DNA of 64,000 nucleotides from Gammaproteobacteria bacterium. GTDB taxonomy: Bacteria; Pseudomonadota; Gammaproteobacteria; Steroidobacterales; Rariloculaceae. Below are positions 19,235 through 29,607 of the stretch, one piece after another; position 1 is the first letter of the stretch, and the number at the start of each line of letters is the position of its first letter. Below the pieces are notes generated by a model, which worked only from the letters and a program-made list of their open reading frames with translations, was not told the origin of the DNA and did not search any database. Both the position numbers and the translations under genes were made by a program. The DNA lies in NCBI GenBank assembly GCA_036381015.1, contig DASVDR010000028.1, positions 1-64,000 of the forward strand, written 5' to 3'.

Positions 19235-19756
19235 TCAGCGCGGCTTGAGCTCGCGGGCGTAGCGGCGGCCCATCTCGACGTAGTGCGCGGCGCTCGCCTC
19301 GAGCATGGCGACCTCGTCGTCCGTGACCTCCCGCACGCGTTTCGCCGGCACGCCGACGATCAGCGAACGGTCGGGGTACGACTTGCGCTCGGTGATCAGC
19401 GCGTTCGCGCCGACGATGCAGTAGCGGCCGAGCACCGCGTGGCTCAGGATCGTCGCGCCGATGCCGATCAAGCAGAAGTCGCCGACGCGGCAACCGTGCA
19501 CGACGGCCGCATGGCCGATCGTGACGTTCGCGCCGATCTCCGCCGGTGCGTCGCCGTCGACGTGCACGACCGCCGTGTCTTGCACGTTCGTGCGGTCGCC
19601 GATCGTGATCGGCGCGCTGTCCCCGCGGAGAACGGCGCTGAACCAGACGCTGACGTCGCGGCCGAGCTGCACGCGGCCGATGACCGACGCGCTCGGCGCG
19701 ACGAAGCACGCGTCGTCGGCCGTTGCCACTCGATGCTCGCCGAGGTCGTAGAGCAT
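19235..19756 (-). CDS. Gamma-class carbonic anhydrase family protein (YrdA/PaaY-like)
   Basis: 173-residue left-handed beta-helix protein made of hexapeptide repeats (for example IGDRTNVQDTAVVH and IGANVTIGHAAVVHGC). The three histidines of the family's trimeric metal site are visible in VVH, IGH and VVHG. Proteins of this kind hydrate CO2 weakly or act as thioesterases. It follows gpmA by 2 nt on the minus strand, so the two form one transcription unit. ATG 19756 matches the usual MLYDLGEH-type start. Confidence 0.9.
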   Translation of the reverse strand: MLYDLGEHRVATADDACFVAPSASVIGRVQLGRDVSVWFSAVLRGDSAPITIGDRTNVQDTAVVHVDGDAPAEIGANVTIGHAAVVHGCRVGDFCLIGIGATILSHAVLGRYCIVGANALITERKSYPDRSLIVGVPAKRVREVTDDEVAMLEASAAHYVEMGRRYARELKPR

Positions 19757-19758
19757 CT

Positions 19759-20535
19759 TCAGCCGCGCGGCGCCGCCGCTTGGTTCGCGACGGCTTCCGC
19801 GGCGGCGGCGATGGCCGCGGGATCGCCGAGGTATTCCGCGCGCGTCGGATTGAGCTCGGCGTCGAGCTCGTAGAGGCGCGGAACGCCGGTCGGGATGTTG
19901 AGGCCGACGATGTCCTGATCGGAGATGCCTTCGAGCATCTTCACGAGCGCGCGCAGGCTGTTGCCGTGCGCGGCGACGAGCACGTTGCGCCCGGCACGAA
20001 GCTCCGGAACGATGCGGTCCTCCCAGTACGGCTGCACGCGGTCGAGCGTCGACTTCAGCGACTCGGTGGACGGCACGGCGGACGGCGGAAGCCCTGCGTA
20101 GCGCGCGTCGTGCCGCGGGTGACGCGGGTCGTCGGGCGCGAGCGGCGGCGGCGGCACGTCGTAGCTGCGCCGCCAAATCTTGACCTGCTCCGCCCCGTGC
20201 TTCGCGGCCGTCTCGGCCTTGTCGAGCCCCTGGAGCGCGCCGTAGTGGCGCTCGTTCAGGCGCCAATGTCGCTCCACCGGGATCCACATGAGCTTCATCT
20301 CGTCCAGGATCAGCCAGAGCGTGCGGATCGCGCGCACGAGAACGGACGTGAACGCGATGTCGAAAACGATCCGCGCGTCCGCGAGCGTGCGGCCCGCGTC
20401 GCGCGCCTCACGAATGCCTTGCTCCGTGAGATCGACGTCGGTCCAGCCGGTGAAAAGGTTCTTCAGGTTCCAGTCGCTTTGGCCGTGGCGGACGAGCACG
20501 AGCTTGCCGAGCTCCGCCCGAGTTCGAGAATTCAT
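19759..20535 (-). CDS. gpmA: 2,3-bisphosphoglycerate-dependent phosphoglycerate mutase
   Basis: 258-residue glycolytic enzyme interconverting 3- and 2-phosphoglycerate through a phosphohistidine. The catalytic [10 protein letters not shown] motif is at about residues 12-21, with ERHYG(A)LQG and the second histidine in [12 protein letters not shown]. It is slightly longer than the usual 250 residues because of an alanine-rich C-terminus. ATG 20535 is preferred over upstream frame extensions. It is followed two bases later by the gamma carbonic anhydrase gene and preceded by NAD-GDH on the same strand. Confidence 0.96.
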   Translation of the reverse strand: MNSRTRAELGKLVLVRHGQSDWNLKNLFTGWTDVDLTEQGIREARDAGRTLADARIVFDIAFTSVLVRAIRTLWLILDEMKLMWIPVERHWRLNERHYGALQGLDKAETAAKHGAEQVKIWRRSYDVPPPPLAPDDPRHPRHDARYAGLPPSAVPSTESLKSTLDRVQPYWEDRIVPELRAGRNVLVAAHGNSLRALVKMLEGISDQDIVGLNIPTGVPRLYELDAELNPTRAEYLGDPAAIAAAAEAVANQAAAPRG

Positions 20536-20634
20536 GGCGCTATTGTTCGGGGTCGGAAGCCGCAATTCAACCGCGGGTGGGCGAGGGCGTGGACGCGAAT
20601 CCCGCGCGGCGCGGACGCGGATGCCGCGCAATCG

Positions 20635-23600
20635 CTACTGCGTCAGCCGCTCGATCTGCCGCAGCGCTACCGAGAGCGTCGCGAAATCCGCGCCGGGACC
20701 GGCCCGCATCTCGTCGAGGACCGCCTGCACGGGCGCGATCCGCGCCGCAGAGTCCGCGAGCCATTCGGCGAGCGCCGCGCGCAGATCCTCCTCGCCGTGC
20801 GCGTCGAGGATTTGCGTCAGCACCGCGCGGTGCTCGCGAGCGAGGCGCTCGCGGAGATGCGCGCGCGCGAGGGCATGCCAGTGCCCGTCGACCTTCAGCG
20901 CCTCGATCTGCTCGCGCACCCAGTCGAGCCGCAGCTTGCGCCCGAGCTCGAAGTAGAGGCGCGCGAGCTCCTTCGGCTCGAGGCCGCGCTCGTCGGCGAG
21001 CTGCACGATCTCGAGCATCTGGGTCATCACCTGCAGCGAAGCGACTCGCTTTGCCACGGGGAGCGGCAAGCCCCATTGCTCGAATTGCTCGGCATCGCCG
21101 TCGAAGCGCCGCCCGGTGCCGCCGCCGAGAAGCCTCGGCAGCGACTCCGTGATGCGCGCGACGCCGGGGCGAAACCGCTCGACCATCGGCTCGATGTCGA
21201 GCTCTTCCGGGTAGCGCTGCAGAAGCCAGTACACCGCGCGACGCATCATCCGGCTGATCTGGAAGATCGTGTCGTACTGCACCGCGGCCGGAATCCGATA
21301 GTCGAGCGCCTCGATTTGCCGCCACAGACGGCGCACGTCGAATACCTCGCGCGCGATCGAGTACGCGCGCGCGACCTGCGCGGCGGTGGCGCCCACTTCC
21401 TGGCGGGCGCGGAGCACGAAGAACGGCCCCATTCGGTTGATCATGCTGCTCGAGATCAGCATCGCGACGATCTCGCGCCGCAGCCGATGCGTGCCGATCA
21501 GCTCGCCGAAGCGCTCCTGGATCAGCTGCGGAAAGTAGAGCATGACCTCGCGCGCGCAGTAGGGATCCTCCGGGATATCGCTCGCGATCAGCTCGGCCGT
21601 GAGCTCGATCTTCGCGTACGCGAGGATGACGGCGAGCTCGGGCCGCGTGAGCCCGAAGCCGCCGCGGCGGCGCGCCTCGAGCTCGTCGTCGGGGGGCAGG
21701 TGCTCGACGGCACGGTCGAGGTGCCCCTGCGTCTCGAGCATCCGGATCAGGCGAATGTGCTCGCCGAGGCGCTCTGCGCAGCGTGCTGCCGCGATCGACA
21801 GCGCCTGCGTCTGCCCGTAGTTGTTCGCGAGGACTCCGCGCGCGACGTCGTCCTTCATCGCCGCGAGCATCCGATTGCGCGCCGCTTTCGTGAGGCGGCC
21901 CGCGGCGACGGCGCCGTTCAGCAGGATCTTGATGTTGACCTCGCGGTCGGAGCAGTCGACGCCCCCGGAGTTGTCGATGAAGTCGGTGTTGATCCGGCCG
22001 CCGCGGAGCGCGTACTCGATGCGCCCGGGCTGTGTGAAGCCGAGATTTCCGCCTTCGCCGACGACCCGGCAGCGAAGCTCGTTGCCGTTCACGCGCAGCG
22101 CGTCGTTCGCCGGGTCGCCGGCGCTCGCGTGCGGCTCGTCGCTCGCCTTCACGTACGTGCCGATCCCGCCGTTCCAGAGAAGGTCGACGGGCGCCGTCAG
22201 CACGGCACGAATCAGCTCGGGAGGCGTGATCCTCGCGGCCTCGATGCCGAGCGCCTTTCGCGCGGCGGGATGCAGCTCGATCGACTTGCTCTGACGCGAG
22301 TAGACGCCTCCGCCCGGCGAGAGCTTGCTGCGGTCGTAATCGTCCCAGCTCGAGCCGGGCAGCTCGAACAGCCGCTTGCGCTCGGCGAAGCTCACGGCCG
22401 GATCGGGGTCGGGATCCACGAAGATGTGCCGGTGATCGAACGCGGCGACGAGCTTGATGTGCTCGGACTGCAGCATGCCGTTGCCGAAGACGTCGCCGGA
22501 CATGTCGCCGATGCCGACGACCGTGAAATCCTCGCTCTGCACGTCGATGCCGAGCTCGCGGAAGTGGCGCTTCACCGATTCCCAGGCGCCCCGGGCGGTG
22601 ATGCCCATTTTCTTGTGGTCGTAGCCGGCGGAGCCGCCGGACGCGAACGCGTCGCCGAGCCAGAAGCCGTACTCGGCGGCGAGCGCGTTCGCGATGTCGG
22701 AGAACGTCGCCGTGCCTTTGTCGGCGGCGACGACGAGATAAGGGTCGTCGCCATCGCGGCGGCGCACGCGCGGCGGCGTCACGATCGAATCGCCGACGAT
22801 GTTGTCCGTGAGATCGAGGAGCCCGCGGATGAACGTTTGATAGCATGCGACGACCTCGCGCCGCACGGCGTCGCGGTCGCCTTCCGGCAAGCGCTTGCAG
22901 ACGAAGCCGCCTTTCGCGCCGTTCGGCACGATCACGGCGTTCTTCACCTGCTGCGCCTTCATCAGGCCGAGGATCTCGGTGCGAAAGTCCTCCCGGCGGT
23001 CCGACCAGCGGATGCCGCCCCGCGCGATCCGGCTTGCGCGCAAGTGCACGCCCTCGACGCGTTGCGAGTACACGAAGATTTCGAACATCGGCCGCGGCCG
23101 CGGGAGCTCGGGGACTTTCGACGAGTCGAGCTTGAACGACAGATACGGCTTCCGCGCGCCGTTCGCTTCCTGGAAGAAATTCGTGCGCAGCGTCGCGCCG
23201 ACCGTAGCCGCGAAAGCGCGCAGAATTCGGTCCTCGTCGAGGCTCGTGGTGCGGTTGATCTCGTCCGAGAGCGCCCGCTCGTGGCGGGCACACGCCTCGG
23301 CACGAGCTTCGGCTTCGACGTCCGGGTCGAACAATGCGTTGAAGAGGCCGACGAGCGCCGCGCAGAACGCGGGGTAGCGCGCGAGCACCTCCTGCATGTA
23401 AGCCTGGCTGAAACGCATGCCGGTTTGCGCGAGGTACTTGCCGTATGCACGAAGCAGGGCCGCCTCCCGCCAATCGAGGCCGGCGGCGACGACGAACGCG
23501 TTGAAGCGGTCGTTGTCGGCGTCGCCGGACAGCACGCGCGCGAAGCAGTCCTCGAAACGCGGGGCGACCGCGGCCGCGTCGACGGGCTTTCCGGAGGCGG

Positions 23601-25437
23601 TCTCGAGCTTGAAGTCCTGGATCCAGATCGGGCCGGCATCGAGACGTACGGCGTAGATGCCCTCGCCGAGGACGCGCAGGCCCATGTTCTCGAAGATCGG
23701 CAGCGCGACATAGAGCGGGATCGGCTCCCGCGGCGTGAACGTCCAGAACTCGAGCCCGGTTCCCGGGCCCTGCGGCTGGCGCAGCGTCATCTCGAGCGTG
23801 CTCGCGCCGTCCGCGATCCGCGCCACGCGATCGATGTCGTCGGCGGCGCGCTCCGGCGGCACCTCGTCCTGGTACGAAGCCGAGAAGTGGTCGGCGAAGC
23901 GGCCGGCCAGCTCGAGCGCCTCGTCCTCGGGCCGCGACGCCGCGAGCGCCTCGCGAAGCTTGTCCTGCCAGCTTCTGACCGCTTGCGCGATCTCGCGCTC
24001 GAGGGCCGTCATGTCCGGCGAGGTCGGCTTGCTCGGATCCGTCCGCACCGTCACGGCGAGGCGCGCCAGAGGCGACTCCGAGACCATCACGTCCGTCTCG
24101 GCCGACGTGCCGTCCAGTCCGCGCAGCAGAATCTGCTCGACGCGCTCCCGGGCGCGGCGGTTGTACTGGTCGCGCGGCAGGTAGACGAGGCACGAATAGA
24201 AGCGCCCGAAGGCGTCGCGCCGGTGGAAGAGCCGCACGCGCCGGCGCTCCTGAAGAGCGAGGATGCCGTTCGTGATCCGGCGAAGCTCCTCGATCGACGC
24301 TTGGAACAGGTCGTCGCGCGGAAACGTGTCGACGATGTGCTGGAGCATCTTGCCGCGGTGGCTGCGCGGATCGACGCCGGACTGCGCGATCAGCTGCCGC
24401 GCCTTGAGCCGCAGCAGCGGGATGTCGCGCGGAAGCTCGTTGTAAGCCGACGAGGTATAGAGGCCGAGGAAGCGGCGCTCGGCCGTCGGGCGTCCGCGCG
24501 TGTCGAAGACCTTCACGCTGACGTAGTCCATCGGCACCGGACGATGCACGCGCGAGCGCGCGTTCGTCTTCGTGATCACGAGGGGATCCGTGGATCGGGC
24601 CTCCTCGCGCGCGGGGCCGGTGAGGCGAGTGGGCTCGAGCGGGCGCCCGCCCTCGCGGAGAATCCCGAGGCCGGTGCCCGGGATCGCGTGCAGCAGGTCG
24701 GCGTTGCGGCCGCGCTCCAACCGATATTCGCGGTAGCCGAGCAGCGTGAAGTGATCGTCCCCGAGCCACGCGAGGAGCTCGCATGATTCGCGCTGCAGGT
24801 CGGGCGGCGGACCCTTCGCGGCCGCGAGCTCCTTCCTGGCCGCGTCGAGCCGCTCGAGCATCGGGCGCCAATCCTCGACCGCGCGGCGCACGTCGTGCAG
24901 TGTCGTTGCGAGCTCGTCCTCGATGCGGCGGAGCACACGGGTATCCGTGCACCGCGAAATCTCGATGTGGATGAAGGATTCGATCCGGGCGCGCGTCGCG
25001 ATCTTCGGGCTCGCGATGTCGGTCAATACGCCGCGGCCGTTGCGCGTCACGGGCAGGAGCGGATGGATCGTGATGTGAATCGCGTGGCCGAGCGCGTCGA
25101 GCGTCATCGTCGTGGAGTCGACGAGAAACGGCATGTCGTCGTTGACCATCTGGACGATCGTGTGCGGCGACGTCCAGCCGTTCTTCTCGAGCGTGGGGTT
25201 GAAGGCGCGGATCTTCGGCGTGCCCGGCCGGCGCGTCCGCGCCCACCGGAGATGGTCGAGCGCCGCGGCCGCGAGCACTGCCGGCTCGGCGGTCAGGTCC
25301 TCGACGGCCACCTGCGCGTAGTACTGCCGGATGAAGCGCTTGGCGTCGCCCGGGAGCGTCTTGGCCGGCTCCATCCGGTCGGCGCTGGCCGCGACGGCAT
25401 CCAAACGCTCCGCTTGTGTTCCGGTCTTGGCTCGCAT
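20635..25437 (-). CDS. gdhB: NAD-specific glutamate dehydrogenase, large 180-kDa type
   Basis: 1600-residue protein of the large NAD-GDH family known from Pseudomonas and Caulobacter, catalysing oxidative deamination of glutamate to 2-oxoglutarate. The long N-terminal part contains regulatory ACT-like modules (for example MVNDDMPFLVDSTTMTLDALG near residue 100). The catalytic region follows, with ARGGIRWSDRREDFRTEILGLM and the substrate-binding lysine segment in PNGAKGGFVCKRLP, then the NAD fold with GIGDMSGDVFGNGML. Start ATG 25437. It lies divergent from tryptophan 2,3-dioxygenase across 143 nt. Very long open frames on the opposite strand are compositional shadows. Confidence 0.97.
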   Translation of the reverse strand: MRAKTGTQAERLDAVAASADRMEPAKTLPGDAKRFIRQYYAQVAVEDLTAEPAVLAAAALDHLRWARTRRPGTPKIRAFNPTLEKNGWTSPHTIVQMVNDDMPFLVDSTTMTLDALGHAIHITIHPLLPVTRNGRGVLTDIASPKIATRARIESFIHIEISRCTDTRVLRRIEDELATTLHDVRRAVEDWRPMLERLDAARKELAAAKGPPPDLQRESCELLAWLGDDHFTLLGYREYRLERGRNADLLHAIPGTGLGILREGGRPLEPTRLTGPAREEARSTDPLVITKTNARSRVHRPVPMDYVSVKVFDTRGRPTAERRFLGLYTSSAYNELPRDIPLLRLKARQLIAQSGVDPRSHRGKMLQHIVDTFPRDDLFQASIEELRRITNGILALQERRRVRLFHRRDAFGRFYSCLVYLPRDQYNRRARERVEQILLRGLDGTSAETDVMVSESPLARLAVTVRTDPSKPTSPDMTALEREIAQAVRSWQDKLREALAASRPEDEALELAGRFADHFSASYQDEVPPERAADDIDRVARIADGASTLEMTLRQPQGPGTGLEFWTFTPREPIPLYVALPIFENMGLRVLGEGIYAVRLDAGPIWIQDFKLETASGKPVDAAAVAPRFEDCFARVLSGDADNDRFNAFVVAAGLDWREAALLRAYGKYLAQTGMRFSQAYMQEVLARYPAFCAALVGLFNALFDPDVEAEARAEACARHERALSDEINRTTSLDEDRILRAFAATVGATLRTNFFQEANGARKPYLSFKLDSSKVPELPRPRPMFEIFVYSQRVEGVHLRASRIARGGIRWSDRREDFRTEILGLMKAQQVKNAVIVPNGAKGGFVCKRLPEGDRDAVRREVVACYQTFIRGLLDLTDNIVGDSIVTPPRVRRRDGDDPYLVVAADKGTATFSDIANALAAEYGFWLGDAFASGGSAGYDHKKMGITARGAWESVKRHFRELGIDVQSEDFTVVGIGDMSGDVFGNGMLQSEHIKLVAAFDHRHIFVDPDPDPAVSFAERKRLFELPGSSWDDYDRSKLSPGGGVYSRQSKSIELHPAARKALGIEAARITPPELIRAVLTAPVDLLWNGGIGTYVKASDEPHASAGDPANDALRVNGNELRCRVVGEGGNLGFTQPGRIEYALRGGRINTDFIDNSGGVDCSDREVNIKILLNGAVAAGRLTKAARNRMLAAMKDDVARGVLANNYGQTQALSIAAARCAERLGEHIRLIRMLETQGHLDRAVEHLPPDDELEARRRGGFGLTRPELAVILAYAKIELTAELIASDIPEDPYCAREVMLYFPQLIQERFGELIGTHRLRREIVAMLISSSMINRMGPFFVLRARQEVGATAAQVARAYSIAREVFDVRRLWRQIEALDYRIPAAVQYDTIFQISRMMRRAVYWLLQRYPEELDIEPMVERFRPGVARITESLPRLLGGGTGRRFDGDAEQFEQWGLPLPVAKRVASLQVMTQMLEIVQLADERGLEPKELARLYFELGRKLRLDWVREQIEALKVDGHWHALARAHLRERLAREHRAVLTQILDAHGEEDLRAALAEWLADSAARIAPVQAVLDEMRAGPGADFATLSVALRQIERLTQ

Positions 25438-25580
25438 CGTGACGGTTCCCGCCCTATTGTCGGTCGAGCGAACGCGAAAGCATATCCTTATGCTCTGCGC
25501 AGCGCCCGGTGCACGATTTCTTCCGCCGCCCGAAGCCGGGTTACACTCTGCGCCGCGAACGAGCGGCGAGAAGTGACGAA

Positions 25581-26447
25581 ATGACGAGCAAGACCGGCAA
25601 GGACGAGCACCGCGCGGCGAGCGGCGCCGAGCGGACGAACGACAAGGAGAACGCCTCCGCCGTTCGCTACGATATCTATCTTCAGCTCGACAAGCTCCTC
25701 GGCGCGCAGCGCCCGCTGACGGGCCATCACGACGAGGTCCTGTTCATCATTCAGCATCAGGTCGCGGAGCTCTGGTTCAAGCTCGTGCTGCACGAGCTCG
25801 ACGCCGCGGTCGAGTGCCTCAAGCAGGACGAGCTCGCTGGGAGCATCAAGACCTTGGCGCGGGTGACCCGCGTCCAGAAGCAGCTGACCGCGCAGTGGGA
25901 GGTGCTCGCGACGCTCACGCCGAGCGCATATGCGGCGTTCCGCGATGCGCTCGGGACCGCATCGGGCTTCCAATCGCCGCAGTATCGTCTGCTCGAGTTC
26001 AAGCTCGGGAACAAATCGCGCGAGATGCTCCAGGTGTTCCGCCACAACCTGGAGTACTACCGCGCGCTGAAGCGCGCGCTCGAGAGCCCGAGCCTTTACG
26101 ACGAGTTCCTGCGCTACCTGTACCGCGTCGGACATCGGGTGCCGCTCGAGCGCGTGGAGCGGGACTGGACGGAGCGTTATGAGCATCACCCCGGCGTCGT
26201 CGACGTGTTCGAGGTGATCTACGCGCATCCGGACGAGTACTGGGCCGCCTACGAGGTGTGCGAGCGCCTCGTCGACATCGAGATCGACTTCCAGGCCTGG
26301 CGCTTCCAGCACATGAAGACGGTCGAGCGGATCATCGGCTACAAGGCGGGCACCGCCGGCACCGCCGGCGTGACCTTCCTGAAGAAGGCCCTCGACATCT
26401 CGTTCTTCCCGGAGCTGATCGAAGTTCGCACGCGGATCGGCGCCTGA
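25581..26447 (+). CDS. kynA: Tryptophan 2,3-dioxygenase
   Basis: 288-residue haem enzyme that opens the indole ring of L-tryptophan to N-formylkynurenine, the first step of the kynurenine pathway. Conserved segments include YDIYLQLDKLLGAQRPLTG, HHDEVLFIIQHQVAELWFK with the distal histidine, SGFQSPQYRLLEFKLGNK (seen as TASGFQSPQYR) and FQAWRFQHMKTVERIIG with the haem-ligand histidine. The ATG at 25581 follows an unstructured stretch; an earlier in-frame start near 25509 is less likely. Kynurenine formamidase and kynureninase are not in the window. A repeat pair follows the stop. Confidence 0.96.
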   Translation: MTSKTGKDEHRAASGAERTNDKENASAVRYDIYLQLDKLLGAQRPLTGHHDEVLFIIQHQVAELWFKLVLHELDAAVECLKQDELAGSIKTLARVTRVQKQLTAQWEVLATLTPSAYAAFRDALGTASGFQSPQYRLLEFKLGNKSREMLQVFRHNLEYYRALKRALESPSLYDEFLRYLYRVGHRVPLERVERDWTERYEHHPGVVDVFEVIYAHPDEYWAAYEVCERLVDIEIDFQAWRFQHMKTVERIIGYKAGTAGTAGVTFLKKALDISFFPELIEVRTRIGA

Positions 26448-26454
26448 CTGGTTC

Positions 26455-26516
26455 AAAAAGGTGTCTGACACCTTTTTCGCCGGCTACGGCCAGAAAAAGG
26501 TGTCTGACACCTTTTT
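26455..26516. repeat. Pair of GGTGTCTGACACC palindromes between convergent genes
   Basis: Two perfect copies, 26455-26477 and 26494-26516, each with five A before and five T after the GGTGTCTGACACC core. They lie between the tryptophan dioxygenase stop (plus) and the zapE stop (minus, 26516-26518), a position suited to bidirectional termination. Confidence 0.9.
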
Positions 26517-27610
26517 CAGGGCCGGTGGGCGGCCGCGAGGTAGTCGTGGCTCTGCATCTCGACGAGGCGGCTGCGCGTGCGGAGGAACTCGTGGCTCAGC
26601 CGGTTGCCGCGATAGAGCTCGTCGACCGGCGCATCGGCCGACAGGATCAGCTTCACGCGGCGGTCGTAGAACTCGTCGACGAGCGCGATGAAACGGCGCG
26701 CCTGGTTCTCGAGCGCCGGGCTGAAGCGCGGCACGCCGGAGACGAGCACGGTCCCGTATAGCCGCGACAGCTCGATGTAATCGTCCTGGCTGCGCGGGCC
26801 GTCGCAGACCTGGGCGAAGTCGAACCAGATCATGCCGTCAGACGCCCGCAGGTACTCGATCGGCCGGCCGAGCACCTCGATGCGTCCGCCCGAGCTCGCC
26901 GAGTCCGGCGCGATCGCCCGGAAGTAGCTCTCGAGGCGCCGGTGCGCCGCGTCGTCGTCGGGATAGAGGTAGACGTCCGCGGTCTCGAGAAACTGCAGGC
27001 GATAGTCGTGGGTGCCCGCGACACGCACGACCTCGGTGTAATCCCGGATCAGACCGATGGTCGGCACGAAGCGTTGCCGTTGCAGCCCGTCGCGATAGAG
27101 CTCGCCCGGCTCGAGGTTGGACGTGGCCGCGAGCGCCACGCCGCGGGCGAACAGCGCCCTGAGCAGATTCCCGAGGATCATCGCGTCGGCGATGTCGGTG
27201 ACGGCGAGCTCGTCGAAGCAGAGGATCCGCGTACGGTCCGCCAGCCGGTCGGCGACCAGCTCGAGCGGGTCCGGGCGGTCGCGGTGGCGCTTGAGGCCCG
27301 CGTGCACCTCGGCCATGAAGCGGTGGAAATGAAGCCGCAGCTTGTCGTCGAACGGCAGCGACGCGCAGAAGAGATCCATCATCATCGTCTTGCCGCGCCC
27401 GACGCCGCCCCAGAGATAGACGCCGCGGACCGGAACGATGGGCCGGCGCAGCGTGCGGGCGAGCGTGCGGCGCCACCCCCGCGGCGGCGCGCCGGCCGCG
27501 ACCAGCTCGGCCCGCAGCCTCTCGAGCGAGGACAACGCTTCTTGCTGCGCCGGGTCGGGCGTGAGCTCCCCGGCGGCGACCCGGCGCCGATAGTCGTCGA
27601 GCGGTGTCAT
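26516..27610 (-). CDS. zapE: Cell-division AFG1-like ATPase
   Basis: 364-residue P-loop ATPase of the AFG1/ZapE family, which in E. coli associates with the Z ring. The Walker A motif is GGVGRGKT (about residues 68-75, in GVYLWGGVGRGKTMMMDLF) and Walker B is ILCFDELAVTDIADAM. The sensor-like ATSNLEPGELYRDGLQR and the C-terminal RLSHEFLRTRSRLVEMQS are typical. Start ATG 27610 overlaps the stop of the acetoacetyl-CoA synthetase gene by one base (TGATG), so the two are coupled. The stop codon touches the T run of the adjacent repeat. Confidence 0.95.
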   Translation of the reverse strand: MTPLDDYRRRVAAGELTPDPAQQEALSSLERLRAELVAAGAPPRGWRRTLARTLRRPIVPVRGVYLWGGVGRGKTMMMDLFCASLPFDDKLRLHFHRFMAEVHAGLKRHRDRPDPLELVADRLADRTRILCFDELAVTDIADAMILGNLLRALFARGVALAATSNLEPGELYRDGLQRQRFVPTIGLIRDYTEVVRVAGTHDYRLQFLETADVYLYPDDDAAHRRLESYFRAIAPDSASSGGRIEVLGRPIEYLRASDGMIWFDFAQVCDGPRSQDDYIELSRLYGTVLVSGVPRFSPALENQARRFIALVDEFYDRRVKLILSADAPVDELYRGNRLSHEFLRTRSRLVEMQSHDYLAAAHRP

Positions 27611-29556
27611 CAGGAGGCGAGCTCGGGGCGATTGCGGTACTGATCGAGCGCCTCGGGATTGGCGAGCGCGTCGCGGTTCGGCACGTCGCGTCCGTGCACG
27701 GCGTCGCGGACCGCCGTCTCGGAGATCTTGCCGTTCAGCGTGCGCGGTATGTCCGTGACCGCGAGGATCTTCGCCGGCACGTGCCGCGGGCTCGCTTCGC
27801 GCTTCAGCGCCGCGCGAATCGTATCGACGAGCCTGCCGTCGAGCGCTCGGCCTTCCATCAGCCGGACGAACAGCACGATCCGCGTGTCACCGTCCCACTC
27901 CTGCCCCACGGCGACGCATTCGGCGACCTCCGGAAACTGCTCGACGATCCGGTAAATCTCCGCGGTGCCGATGCGCACGCCGCCCGGGTTCAGCACCGCG
28001 TCCGAACGGCCGTGAATGATCAGCCCGCCGTGCGGCGTGAGCTCCGCGTAGTCGCCGTGGCACCAGACGCCCGGAAAGCGCTCGAAGTAGGCCGCGCGGT
28101 ATTTCGCGCCGTCCGGATCGTTCCAGAAGCCGAGCGGCATCGACGGAAACGGCGAAGCGCAGACGAGCTCGCCCTTGCGGCCTTGCACCGGCCGCCCCGC
28201 GTCGTCGTAGACCTGCACGTCCATGCCGAGCCCCCGGCACTGGAGCTCGCCGCGATACACCGGAAGCATCGGGTTGCCGAGCGCGAAGCACGAAATGATG
28301 TCGGTCCCGCCCGAGATCGACGAAAGCTGCAGATCTTTTTTGATCGCGTCGTACACGTAGTCGAAGCTCGACGGCGCGAGCGGGGAGCCGGTAGAGAGCA
28401 CCGATTTCAGGGCTGCCAGGTCGACTTGGTCCCGCGGCCGGTATCCGCTCTGCTCGAGCGCGGCGAGGTACTTCGCGCTCGTGCCGAACACGGCGATCCT
28501 CTCGCGCTCGGCCGCACGCCAGAGCACTCCCGGATCCGGGTGAAACGGCGACCCGTCGTAGAGCACGAGCGTCGCGCCGGCGGCGAGCGCCGACGCGAGC
28601 CAGTGCCACATCATCCAGCCGCAGGTCGTGAAGTAGAAGACGACGTCGTTCGGGCGGATGTCGCAGTGCAGGATGTGCTCCTTCTGGTGCTGAAGCAGCG
28701 TTCCGCCCGCGCCGTGCACGATGCATTTCGGCGGCCCCGTCGTGCCCGACGAATACAGGATGTAGAGCGGATGCGCGAACGGCAACGCGCGCGGCGCGAG
28801 CGCGCCGTGGGCGGTCTCCCGGGCGATCTCGTCGAACCGCAGCGCTGCGGGGATCGCCGCGATCTCGGGCCGCGGATCGCAGAAGCCGACGACGACGACG
28901 GCGCGGAGGCCGGGAAGCGCGGCCGCGACCTCCGCCGTCTTCGCGAGCGTGTCGATCCGCTTTCCGCCGTAGAAGTAGCCGTCCGCGGCGAACAGCACCT
29001 TCGGCTCGGTCTGGCCGAAGCGCTCGAGCACGCCGCGAGCGCCGAAATCCGGCGAGCACGACGTCCAGACCGCGCCGATGCTCGCGGCCGCGAGCATCGC
29101 GACGACGGTCTCGGCGCAGTTCGGCAGGAGCCCCGCGACGCGGTCGCCCGGACCGACGCCGAGCGCCTCGAGCGAGGCGGCGACGGCCGCCGCCTGCGCT
29201 CGCACCGCGCGCCGATCGAGCACTTTGCGCCGGCCGGTCTCGTCGATCGCGATCAGCGCGGGCCCGTCGAAGTCCGGCCGCAGCAAGTTGTCCGCGAACC
29301 CTAGCTCGGCGCCTTCGAACCATCTCGCTCCAGGCATCCGGTCGAAATCGGCGACCACGCTCGACGGCGGCGCCGCGAAGCGGATGCCGGCGAAGTCGGC
29401 CATCGCGCCCCAGAACTCGTCGGGCTTCGAGACGCTCCACGCATGGAGCGCGTCGTAGCCCGCGCCGTCGAGCCGAGGCGCATGCTCGCGGATGAAGCGA
29501 TGCAGGAGGCTCGCGGAAGCGCGGGCTTCGGTCGGCGTCCAGAGAGGTCGAGACAC
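27610..29556 (-). CDS. Acetoacetyl-CoA synthetase
   Basis: 648-residue ANL-superfamily ligase activating acetoacetate to acetoacetyl-CoA with ATP. The adenylate motif is [18 protein letters not shown] (about residues 262-279). The N-terminal [21 protein letters not shown] is characteristic of acetoacetate-CoA ligase, and the C-terminal [10 protein letters not shown] contains the catalytic lysine. Length matches the family (about 650). The GTG at 29556 is the best start; the frame continues far upstream only as the antisense shadow of the ETF-QO gene. It lies divergent from ETF-ubiquinone oxidoreductase, both fitting ketone body and fatty-acid catabolism. Confidence 0.93.
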   Translation of the reverse strand: MSRPLWTPTEARASASLLHRFIREHAPRLDGAGYDALHAWSVSKPDEFWGAMADFAGIRFAAPPSSVVADFDRMPGARWFEGAELGFADNLLRPDFDGPALIAIDETGRRKVLDRRAVRAQAAAVAASLEALGVGPGDRVAGLLPNCAETVVAMLAAASIGAVWTSCSPDFGARGVLERFGQTEPKVLFAADGYFYGGKRIDTLAKTAEVAAALPGLRAVVVVGFCDPRPEIAAIPAALRFDEIARETAHGALAPRALPFAHPLYILYSSGTTGPPKCIVHGAGGTLLQHQKEHILHCDIRPNDVVFYFTTCGWMMWHWLASALAAGATLVLYDGSPFHPDPGVLWRAAERERIAVFGTSAKYLAALEQSGYRPRDQVDLAALKSVLSTGSPLAPSSFDYVYDAIKKDLQLSSISGGTDIISCFALGNPMLPVYRGELQCRGLGMDVQVYDDAGRPVQGRKGELVCASPFPSMPLGFWNDPDGAKYRAAYFERFPGVWCHGDYAELTPHGGLIIHGRSDAVLNPGGVRIGTAEIYRIVEQFPEVAECVAVGQEWDGDTRIVLFVRLMEGRALDGRLVDTIRAALKREASPRHVPAKILAVTDIPRTLNGKISETAVRDAVHGRDVPNRDALANPEALDQYRNRPELAS

Positions 29557-29589
29557 GGCGGGACTCGAGGTCGTACTCAGGGCAAATGT

Positions 29590-29595
29590 TACAAT
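29590..29595 (+). promoter_or_regulatory. -10-like TACAAT upstream of ETF-QO
   Basis: TACAAT at 29590-29595 lies in the intergenic space between the divergent acetoacetyl-CoA synthetase and ETF-QO genes, 12 nt before the GTG at 29608. A transcript from here would have a leader of only a few bases if that GTG is used. Confidence 0.35.
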
Positions 29596-29607
29596 CCGCC
29601 CCCACCT

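Noticed and set aside
19723-24786. 1687-codon open frame antisense to gpmA and NAD-GDH
   Set aside because: Its translation is Arg/Ala/Asp/Glu/Val-rich with no recognisable domain, and it mirrors the GC-rich third positions of gdhB. It is a compositional shadow.
20567-25246. 1559-codon minus-strand frame overlapping gdhB in another phase
   Set aside because: Arg/Ala-rich nonsense-like sequence; the 1600-residue GDH frame in the same place has full family conservation.
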